53,803 bases of DNA from Microcystis viridis FACHB-1342 (lineage in GTDB: Bacteria > Cyanobacteriota > Cyanobacteriia > Cyanobacteriales > Microcystaceae): the NCBI RefSeq assembly GCF_014698335.1, contig NZ_JACJSV010000032.1:1-53803 (forward strand), written 5' to 3'. Positions 1 through 10,342 of the stretch are shown in pieces. The position numbers were made by a program, and so were the translations under genes. The first letter of the stretch is position 1. Every line of letters starts with the position of its first letter. The notes beneath the pieces were generated by a model. That model did no database searches and had not been told where the DNA came from. It worked only from the letters and a program-made list of their open reading frames with translations.

Positions 1-118
1 ATTTTGGGTCTGATTTGTTTTTGTTAATGATCAGACAGTACCTGATGAGCCTTTCTTTGTCAACTCTTGAGGTTGATGCGTTTCATTTTTGAATTGGCGA
101 ACCTTAACGGTCTCTTTG
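1..118. other. Leader-distal flank of the CRISPR array, no gene seen
   Basis: AT-rich sequence left of the last repeat. I looked for a degenerate repeat one unit (about 73 bases) before the repeat at 119 and found none, so the array appears to end at 119 inside this window. No open reading frame or hairpin stands out. Confidence 0.5.
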
Positions 119-668
119 GTTTCCATTCAATTAATTTCTCTAGCGAGTAGAGAGCGGAATACTAAACGTCACCGATAACGGCGATTACGTTGTTTCCATT
201 CAATTAATTTCTCTAGCGAGTAGAGAGGAGACAGCAATCGTTATCTTGCCGAATTTAACCCCAAGTTTCCATTCAATTAATTTCTCTAGCGAGTAGAGAG
301 AGTAAAAAATGAAGACGGGTATTCGCATTGAAGGCATCTCGTTTCCATTCAATTAATTTCTCTAGCGAGTAGAGAGTTATCGAGGGGGATAGAGGCGCGG
401 ATCGACCTCTAGATTTCCATTCAATTAATTTCTCTAGCGAGTAGAGAGGTTTATCATCAGCCCAATAAACTGTATCTCCTTGTCTATTTCCATTCAATTA
501 ATTTCTCTAGCGAGTAGAGAGTTGACAACGGCGGCTACTATGATCTTTTTGATTACCATTTCCATTCAATTAATTTCTCTAGCGAGTAGAGAGTAGATTT
601 AAGTAAGTCAAATATAGTTTAGCACTACTTTAATTTCCATTCAATTAATTTCTCTAGCGAGTAGAGAG
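119..668 (-). CRISPR. Type III-B CRISPR array, 8 repeats and 7 spacers
   Basis: Eight 36-nt repeats start at 119, 192, 265, 341, 413, 486, 558 and 633 on the + strand; 35 positions are identical in all copies. Spacers are 36-40 nt. Read on the minus strand each repeat has a hairpin (TCTCTA / TAGAGA around a 5-nt loop), an AU-rich stretch, and a 3' end GAATGGAAAC or GAATGGAAAT that fits the usual crRNA 5' tag. This orientation, the promoter at 731-759 and the nearby minus-strand cas2 all say the array is transcribed leftwards, with the newest spacers at the right. The last repeat base is C in the four leader-distal copies and T in the four leader-proximal copies. Confidence 0.97.
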
Positions 669-864
669 AGCCGGTAGGCAAACGTCCGAACAGGATTGGG
701 GTTCGGAAGCCAGTTGCGACGGATAAGTTAATTATAGCTAGATACGGTCGCACAGTCAACCCCATAAACCACAAAACCCTTATCCTGTGGTAGATCGAGG
801 GATTTTACCGGAAACCGAGGTTATCTGCTCCCACCCCTATCCGTCGCTAGTCGATGATACCGAA
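669..864 (-). promoter_or_regulatory. CRISPR leader region
   Basis: This 196-nt gene-free stretch lies between the newest repeat and the cas2 stop codon and is the leader by position and orientation. It contains a sigma70-like promoter (731-759), a hairpin TCCGAAC / GTTCGGA (685-691 and 701-707, 9-nt loop) inside the predicted leader RNA, and a 10-bp inverted repeat GCGACGGATA (716-725) / TATCCGTCGC (838-847) that brackets the promoter. The hairpin and inverted repeat are seen directly. Any role in spacer integration or processing is inference. Confidence 0.75.
731..759 (-). promoter_or_regulatory. Sigma70-type promoter of the CRISPR array
   Basis: On the minus strand TTGACT (754-759) and TATAAT (731-736) are separated by exactly 17 nt. 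The -10 is a perfect consensus and the -35 matches five of six bases. Predicted transcription would start near 724 and run through about 55 nt of leader into the first repeat at 668. Confidence 0.8.
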
Positions 865-1143
865 TCAGATGATCGTAGAACTTGGCGCTTTAGTTAGCGG
901 GACACCGCCTAAAGTCTCTATTTGTGCTAAAGTATGGCCAGAGATGGGGTAAAATCGAATACTATCCTCGTTTTCTTTGATTTGCTTTTGCAGGCGTTCT
1001 CTTAACTGATTGTATAGAGATTTGCTTAAAACACACTCGAAAACTGAATACTGAACCCGTTGGCCGTATCCTTCTAGTAAATCAGCCACTTTTTTACGTC
1101 TTTTATTGCAGGGAATATCATAGGCGATGACATAAAATAACAT
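865..1143 (-). CDS. cas2: CRISPR-associated endoribonuclease/adaptation protein Cas2
   Basis: A 92-residue protein with the ferredoxin-like Cas2 pattern: beta-1 LFYVIAYDIPCNKRRKK carries the conserved Asp (D9) of the YDI motif, and QYSVFEC fits the second conserved strand. Length is typical. In Cas1-Cas2 integrases it forms the central dimer that measures and holds the prespacer. It is the last adaptation gene before the leader. The ATG lies only about 2 nt from the end of a repeat block (1146-1460), and I see no Shine-Dalgarno sequence upstream, so its expression may be altered compared with an intact cas1-cas2 operon. Confidence 0.95.
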   Translation of the reverse strand: MLFYVIAYDIPCNKRRKKVADLLEGYGQRVQYSVFECVLSKSLYNQLRERLQKQIKENEDSIRFYPISGHTLAQIETLGGVPLTKAPSSTII

Positions 1144-1145
1144 GA

Positions 1146-1460
1146 TTAAGTAGGTAGGTATTGAAAACTTTCAGATACCCCCCTTATTAAGGGGTGTGCC
1201 TGAGTTATTGGGTATTTCGCAATCTTAAAGTTTACGGCAGGAAGTATTGAAAACTTTCAGATACCCCCCTTATTAAGGGGGGATTAAGGGGGGATCCCCC
1301 CGCCTATCGGCACCCAAAGAGATCGCCCATAAAGAAAATCGGGTTCATGGCGAGGGATTAAGGGGGGATCCCCCCGCCTATCGGCACCCCCCTTATCAAG
1401 GGGGGCAGGGGGGATCGAACCTAAAATCCATTTTTAATTTAATTATAACCAGCTACTTAA
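1146..1460. repeat. Family A miniature repeat block between cas1 and cas2
   Basis: Starts TTAAGTAGGTAGG and ends CCAGCTACTTAA, enclosing several CCCCCTTATTAAGGGGG palindromes and two internally duplicated segments (a TTGAAAACTTTCAGATACCC stretch and a GGGGATCCCCCCGCCTATCG stretch). Related copies with the same ends occur at 14582-14689, 37493-37566 (half) and 47773-47914. The right end supplies the cas1 stop codon (TTA at 1457-1459 on the + strand). It looks like a composite of MITE-type insertions with strong hairpins. Confidence 0.8.
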
Positions 1461-2449
1461 CGGATCAAATAGGGCTGATACCCATTACTGGGGGAATAAA
1501 CAAAGGATTTAAAGCATTTAACCTGTTGGTATAACAAATCCCAGCGCGGTTGTTTTTCCTCCTCGCCGGATTGTACTTCTTCTTCCATTCGCTGAACAAA
1601 AGCTCTTAACATTTTTTTTCGCCCGGAACTATTTAAATAACAGCCACCATTTCGATAGTCAAAATCTTCCAGAACACTGATCACACTTCGATTAACAAGA
1701 TACAACATCAAAGAATCGATAATCGGTGCGCGAAATTCCTCGATTAAATCAGACGCTAAGGCAGCGTGACGTTCCGAACTTTGATGCAAACAAGCATCAT
1801 AAGGATCGAGTCCTTGAAGCTCGATTAAAGCCAGCAAATGGTTCCATAGTATCTGATAACCGAAACTCAAAATCGCATTGACCGGATTACCCGGAGGACG
1901 ACGGGAACGACCTAAAAAGGTGAAATCAGGATTGATCAAACAGTCTCCCAACGCCGAAAAATAACTGTGGGCTGCCGCTCCCTCAAAACCGATCAGACGA
2001 TCAATACTCTGGGCCTTGGCCGACTGTTCGATCAGATACTCGATACTTTGAATCGATCGAGCCATATTATCCGTTCCCCTTTTCCTCTGTTGTCGGAGCA
2101 GAATAACCCGACTATTTTTTAATTTAGCCCCCACGATCGCCCTAGCTACTATTAATCGATCGCTCGCGCTCAACTGCTGCTGGTAACGACTTAGATAACG
2201 ATAACCTCGCTCGATCGAGATCGAGCGCCCGTAACAATAACCCATGCGTGACAGATAAACGATCGGGATATTTTTCCGTAAACAAGCGCGGATCGCCTCG
2301 GTCGTCATCTGAGACTTGCCGAAAATTAAAACCTGTTCCACCAGAGGTAATTGTACCGACCCTAGAACCTGCCCTTCTCGCTTAACTAGCAGGTTTTCCC
2401 CCTTGACAGACACATAACAACCCTGTTGGGAAACATACAGACATCTCAT
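1457..2449 (-). CDS. cas1: CRISPR-associated integrase Cas1
   Basis: A 330-residue Cas1, the metal-dependent DNA integrase that inserts new spacers at the leader end. The catalytic set is visible: E156 in RLIGFEGAAA, H222 in ACLHQSSERH and E237 in SDLIEEFRAP. Length and the C-terminal helical domain fit the family. It follows csx18 (13-nt gap) on the same strand, so the two are probably co-transcribed, with cas2 further down beyond the repeat block. The final codons and stop lie at the edge of that repeat block, so the natural C-terminus may have been slightly changed. Confidence 0.96.
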   Translation of the reverse strand: MRCLYVSQQGCYVSVKGENLLVKREGQVLGSVQLPLVEQVLIFGKSQMTTEAIRACLRKNIPIVYLSRMGYCYGRSISIERGYRYLSRYQQQLSASDRLIVARAIVGAKLKNSRVILLRQQRKRGTDNMARSIQSIEYLIEQSAKAQSIDRLIGFEGAAAHSYFSALGDCLINPDFTFLGRSRRPPGNPVNAILSFGYQILWNHLLALIELQGLDPYDACLHQSSERHAALASDLIEEFRAPIIDSLMLYLVNRSVISVLEDFDYRNGGCYLNSSGRKKMLRAFVQRMEEEVQSGEEEKQPRWDLLYQQVKCFKSFVYSPSNGYQPYLIR

Positions 2450-2462
2450 CTGGATACCTCCC

Positions 2463-2741
2463 TCACTCGTCCCGTCTTCTTTCGATCGAGCGATTGGCTT
2501 CCCGATGGGTGAGTCTGTATGTTTCTCTGATACTATCTGGTAATCGATCTCGCCAGAGCCAGATCACCACTCGATCGCCGAGAGAAACAACGATAAATGT
2601 GGAAAGCGTGATCAGGGCCGTGTTCACAATCACCGCCAGTAGTCCTAAAGGTGCAATTAAGAGGATAATCAGCGTAATTGTTCCATTAACTCCCGATACC
2701 GTACAATTCCGAATGAAAGCACTCCTTTTGGATATATACAT
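2463..2741 (-). CDS. csx18: Small membrane protein, Csx18-like
   Basis: A 92-residue protein with two hydrophobic segments (about residues 18-35 and 36-58, in a TLIILLIAPLGLLAVIVNTA-type stretch) and a basic, Arg-rich C-terminus, so it is probably an inner-membrane protein with a cytoplasmic tail. The sequence and its place directly upstream of cas1 match what I recall of Csx18, a small membrane protein of cyanobacterial type III loci with no established function. A good Shine-Dalgarno (GGAG, 9 nt before ATG) supports the start. Family assignment is from memory, so the function should be treated as unknown. Confidence 0.7.
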   Translation of the reverse strand: MYISKRSAFIRNCTVSGVNGTITLIILLIAPLGLLAVIVNTALITLSTFIVVSLGDRVVIWLWRDRLPDSIRETYRLTHREANRSIERRRDE

Positions 2742-2935
2742 AACCTTTTTCTCCTAGATAGAGAGCGACACTCCCTACCAAGATAGCCCTAAATATCTCT
2801 TCAATACCCTAAAAAGCCAATAATTTAACCCCTCGATCGATCGGCTAATTTTTCCAGTCCTGATCGGATTTTCTAGCCCTCGGGGTGAAGTAAATTTATA
2901 TCGGCTTTCCCCTTGACTGAACCGATTGCATCTGT
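2742..2935. promoter_or_regulatory. Divergent intergenic region between csx18-cas1-cas2 and the WYL regulator
   Basis: The 194-nt gap must carry promoters for both directions. On the + strand TTGACT (2913-2918) and TATGAC (2935-2940) are 16 nt apart, but the latter overlaps the annotated WYL start codon, so either that promoter is not real or the gene starts later. No clear operator repeat was identified. Confidence 0.4.
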
Positions 2936-4189
2936 ATGACTCAGCACCTCAAATCCCCTAGGGAAAGAACACTGCGTGAACGAGATAGTCGCGAGTTCCA
3001 GCGACTTATGCTCCTGATCGCCACCCTCGTCCGACACCCCGGAGTCGGTTATCAAACCCTCGATCCCTCGGAAAATTACCATTCGGGGAAAGATCACAAC
3101 GCATTAACAGAAGTACAGGAACGGGTGAGAGAACTCGCCGCCACCCTCGCCCTCGGTTGGCCCGCGGAATATCCCTCCATTGCCACCCTGAGAAAAGACA
3201 TAACGACCCTACGGGATTACAAAATTCTCGATCGCCACGTCTATCGCTGGGGGTATTATCTCGGCACCGGGGTTATGAGTCCCGACGAACTTAAAATCGC
3301 CTTTGATGCACTCCGCTCCCGGGCCCTCTATCAGGGTGATCCGAGAATCCGTCAGATCTATCACCAACTCGATCGCCGTCTTCAAGGGTTTACACTCGGC
3401 TCCCGGGCTGACTTTCTCTATCCCGTCTGGGAACAACTCGATCGACCGATCAACTATACCGATCCGGAAGAGATGATGGAACGGGGAAAATATCGCCAAA
3501 CTTTATACGAGAAAATCGACACCCTAGAACAGGCCATTGTCCGGGGAGAGGTAATCGAGATCGCCCGACCGATCGATCCCTATCAAAAGAAATTTACCGG
3601 GCTTTTCCCGATCTATCCCCTCCAGCTAATTTACCGTGACATTGGCTGGTATCTCCTCTATGAAACCTATCCCGATGGCTGTCTGGCCATCGGCCGACTC
3701 AATCGTTTCGCCGGTCATTGTCGAATCCTCCCAGAACCCTCTCGCTCCCTCGAAGAACAGCGCCACAGCCTCAATAATGCCCACAAACTGATTAAAAATG
3801 GCTGGGGCTTGAATTTGGGGGATTTAGCAGCGCAAAAATTGGAATTAGCGGCACAATTAACCCTAATTACCGTTAAAGTTCGCTTTTTTCATCCTGTGAG
3901 TTACTTTATCCGGGAGGGAGAAGCACGTCACCCCCGGCAGCAGTTGACAAATCCCCAGATCGACCCGCAGACGAAAATCCTTAACTCGATCGATTACCAC
4001 ATCGCTCTCCCGTCCCGTTCCCTGGAAGAATTTCTCTGGTGGGTACAGCGTTATCTCGAACAGGCCCAGATTCTCTCTCCCCCAGAAATGGCCGAAAAAC
4101 ACCGGCGATCGGCGCAAATGTTGGTCGATCGATATTCTCCCCAAAAAGACGATAATCATAGTAAAAAATTCATACCACCAGAAACTTAG
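2936..4189 (+). CDS. WYL-domain transcriptional regulator of the CRISPR locus
   Basis: A 417-residue protein with an N-terminal helical region suited to a winged helix (about residues 10-110, including SIATLRKDITTLRDYKIL) and a WYL domain whose namesake residues are W238-Y239-L240 in GWYLLYE. WYL proteins are ligand- or nucleic-acid-sensing regulators, and a WYL protein represses a CRISPR locus in Synechocystis. Here the gene sits between the divergent adaptation genes and the effector operon, so regulation of one or both is likely (inference). No Shine-Dalgarno is visible at the chosen ATG; the next in-frame ATG is 3008. A small terminator-like hairpin follows the gene, suggesting cas10 has its own promoter. 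Confidence 0.88.
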   Translation: MTQHLKSPRERTLRERDSREFQRLMLLIATLVRHPGVGYQTLDPSENYHSGKDHNALTEVQERVRELAATLALGWPAEYPSIATLRKDITTLRDYKILDRHVYRWGYYLGTGVMSPDELKIAFDALRSRALYQGDPRIRQIYHQLDRRLQGFTLGSRADFLYPVWEQLDRPINYTDPEEMMERGKYRQTLYEKIDTLEQAIVRGEVIEIARPIDPYQKKFTGLFPIYPLQLIYRDIGWYLLYETYPDGCLAIGRLNRFAGHCRILPEPSRSLEEQRHSLNNAHKLIKNGWGLNLGDLAAQKLELAAQLTLITVKVRFFHPVSYFIREGEARHPRQQLTNPQIDPQTKILNSIDYHIALPSRSLEEFLWWVQRYLEQAQILSPPEMAEKHRRSAQMLVDRYSPQKDDNHSKKFIPPET

Positions 4190-4196
4190 ACAGGAT

Positions 4197-4216
4197 AAGC
4201 TTTTGAAGCTTTTTAG
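4197..4216 (+). terminator. Weak hairpin terminator after the WYL gene
   Basis: AAGCTT TTG AAGCTT followed by TTTAG forms a 6-bp stem with a short T run just after the stop codon. The stem is short, so termination is probably partial. Confidence 0.4.
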
Positions 4217-4307
4217 AAAAAATCTTCAAAATATCGTGTTATCTCTAGCAGTTACTAGGGCATATTGATATACTGAGAACATCGGTCAGCAAGGAGTTGA
4301 GGCGTTT

Positions 4308-8494
<4,187 letters not shown>

Positions 8495-8516
8495 CTATAA
8501 AGGAGAATAATTAATC

Positions 8517-9296
8517 ATGAACTTAATCCACTTTTATCTACTTTCTCCCCTACATACCGGAGGAACCACTCAAGAGGGGAATCTAGTGGGTATTGCTCGT
8601 GAATCCCATACCACTTTACCCTATATTCCCTCCAGTACAATTCGCGGGAAAATCCGTTCTTTAGCTACCGAAGAAAACCTAAAATTTAAGTTATTCGGTA
8701 ATGAAATCGATAAAGGTGCAGAAAACTTGGAACAGGGAGACATCTGGATAGGAGATGGTTCGATTCTCTGGTTGCCCGTCCCTTCCCTTAGTCACGGTGT
8801 CGTCTGGATCACTTCTCCTTTACTTCTTCGTCGTTGGACAAGATTAACTAATCCTAGTCTGACAATTCCCCCCGAATATAGCTGTAGTTTTAAAAAGGCC
8901 AACACCAACGTTTATCTCAAGGATGCCATTCTCAAGGATAATGATCTAAAAGACTGGTCAAATTGGCAAAGTTTTATTCCCAACAACTCTGTCAGTAGTG
9001 GCATTAATAAAGTCTTAGTATTACCCGATCAGCATTGCACGACTCTAATTCAAATGAGTTTATGGAGACAAGTTAAAATTAAATTAGATGAGCATAAATC
9101 CGTCGATGGAGGATTTCGTTATGAAGAAGCTATTCCCCCCGACACCTTAATGTATTTTCCTTGGGGTATTACCTCTCAAGCTAATGGAACCAGACAACAA
9201 TCCCAAGCTGATTTTAAACAGTTATTAGCAGATAATGACATTCTACAAATCGGCGGACAGGAAAGTTTAGGACGTGGTTTTGTGCAACAATGGTAG
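8517..9296 (+). CDS. cmr4: Type III-B backbone subunit Cmr4, apparently without the slicing Asp
   Basis: A 259-residue RAMP protein. The N-terminal pattern SPLHTGGT, RESHTTLP and IPSSTIRGKIR, plus the C-terminal GGQESLGRGFV glycine loop, identify Cmr4, the repeated backbone subunit that in studied complexes cuts target RNA every 6 nt. In Pyrococcus furiosus Cmr4 the catalytic residue is D26 in GVVDQPIQRERHT. Aligning on the shared RE-x-HT block gives GNLVGIARESHT here, with Leu or Asn in that place and no Asp from residue 17 to 33. RNA slicing may therefore be absent or use another residue. AAGGAG precedes the ATG. Confidence 0.92.
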   Translation: MNLIHFYLLSPLHTGGTTQEGNLVGIARESHTTLPYIPSSTIRGKIRSLATEENLKFKLFGNEIDKGAENLEQGDIWIGDGSILWLPVPSLSHGVVWITSPLLLRRWTRLTNPSLTIPPEYSCSFKKANTNVYLKDAILKDNDLKDWSNWQSFIPNNSVSSGINKVLVLPDQHCTTLIQMSLWRQVKIKLDEHKSVDGGFRYEEAIPPDTLMYFPWGITSQANGTRQQSQADFKQLLADNDILQIGGQESLGRGFVQQW

Positions 9297-9305
9297 AGGT
9301 AATTT

Positions 9306-9869
9306 ATGACAGCTAATCTTGCCTTAGCTAAATGGTCAGTGGTCGATTATCATCGCATGATTGCGGCGGGAATTTTAATCGATCGGCGTGTAGAATTACT
9401 GAATGGAGATATTCTCGAAATGAGTCCAGAAGGCCCTTTACATAAAGACAGTGGAGAAGGATTAGCCAACTTTCTCCGTCAACGTCTCAAGGATAAAGCA
9501 TGGGTAAGAGAAGTTGGACCCATTACCTTAGAAAACTCAGAACCTGAACCCGATATCGCTGTAGTTTTTCCCCCTCGTTCTCGCTATCGAGATCATCATC
9601 CCTATGCCGATGAAATTTTTTGGTTAATCGAAATTTCCGACTCAACTCTCAGTAAAGACTTAACCGAAAAAAAACACATCTATGCCCAAGCTGGTATTGC
9701 AGAATATTGGGTAGTTGCCATCAAAAATCGAGAGATTTATGTTTTCCGTCAACCGATAAATTCTGATTATCAATATCAAGAAAAATTTAGTACAGGAACC
9801 TTATCTGCTGCTGCATTTCCCGATATTGTTATCTCTCTTGATGCCCTTTGGTCAGGTAATATTTTTTAA
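9306..9869 (+). CDS. Uma2-family PD-(D/E)XK protein inside the cmr operon
   Basis: A 187-residue Uma2 (DUF820) protein of the restriction-endonuclease fold. The expected active-site residues are present: the PD of SEPEPDIAVV, the Glu of FWLIEISDST, and a following Lys in LTEKKHIYAQAGIAEYWVV. Uma2 proteins are greatly expanded in cyanobacteria and their role is poorly known. This one lies 9 nt after cmr4 and 20 nt before cmr5 in the same direction, so it is almost certainly co-transcribed with the Cmr effector genes. Whether it works with the complex or is a passenger cannot be told from sequence alone. Confidence 0.92.
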   Translation: MTANLALAKWSVVDYHRMIAAGILIDRRVELLNGDILEMSPEGPLHKDSGEGLANFLRQRLKDKAWVREVGPITLENSEPEPDIAVVFPPRSRYRDHHPYADEIFWLIEISDSTLSKDLTEKKHIYAQAGIAEYWVVAIKNREIYVFRQPINSDYQYQEKFSTGTLSAAAFPDIVISLDALWSGNIF

Positions 9870-9889
9870 CTTTTGGAGCCAAAATAACC

Positions 9890-10279
9890 ATGACATTCGA
9901 CCCTAGAACGATTAGCAATCCCGTATTCACTGCCTTGCAAAAATTGTCCTCAGATACTGCTGATAATAGTCGCCGCAAAGAACAAAAAAATCAAGCTCTT
10001 GAACTTTATACCTATCTTTCTACTTGGGGAATGATGCGCCTAAAAGCCGAAGAAACTGCCCTCAATCAAGAAGGAAAAAAACAGGTAGTTAAAAAGTATT
10101 TTCAATGCCTAGAAAAGTTATCTAAAAGAGATAATCTTTCTAATTCTCAAGGATTAACTACTCTCAAGGATTTATCTACCGATGATTATCTAGGACTAAC
10201 GGGTTTAGGCTTGGAAATCGCCCAAGAATTTAGCTTCTGGGCTAATGCCATCTATTCCGATGTGGAAAGTGGGGACTAA
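9890..10279 (+). CDS. cmr5: Type III-B small subunit Cmr5
   Basis: A 129-residue, mostly alpha-helical protein. Position, size and the helical pattern (QKNQALELYTYLSTWGMMRL in the first half, LGLEIAQEFSFWANAIYSDV at the C-terminus) fit Cmr5, the minor-filament subunit that lies along the Cmr4 backbone and the target RNA. It is preceded by a TTTTGGAGCC ribosome binding site. A 63-nt gap follows before the fused cmr6-cmr1 gene. Cmr5 sequences diverge strongly, so the assignment leans partly on context. Confidence 0.85.
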   Translation: MTFDPRTISNPVFTALQKLSSDTADNSRRKEQKNQALELYTYLSTWGMMRLKAEETALNQEGKKQVVKKYFQCLEKLSKRDNLSNSQGLTTLKDLSTDDYLGLTGLGLEIAQEFSFWANAIYSDVESGD

Positions 10280-10342
10280 CTCAGGTAAATTGTCACCACA
10301 GTTTTTATAATTCATTGAACTAGAAAGGAAATTATAATTATT

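Noticed and set aside
1-118. A further degenerate CRISPR repeat left of 119
   Set aside because: The GTTTCATTTTTGAATTGG stretch at 80 resembles the repeat start but is only 39 bases from the next repeat, too close for a repeat plus spacer, and the hairpin part is missing.
273-497. 74-codon minus-strand frame
   Set aside because: It runs through CRISPR repeats and spacers; the repeated SLEKLIEWK-like peptide is just the translated repeat.
155-632. Self-targeting spacers against genes in this window
   Set aside because: By eye I found no spacer with a convincing match elsewhere in the window; a proper search of the genome and phage databases would be needed to settle their origin.
2494-2757. 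87-codon + strand frame opposite csx18
   Set aside because: Shadow of the csx18 gene; it has no ribosome binding site and no family features.
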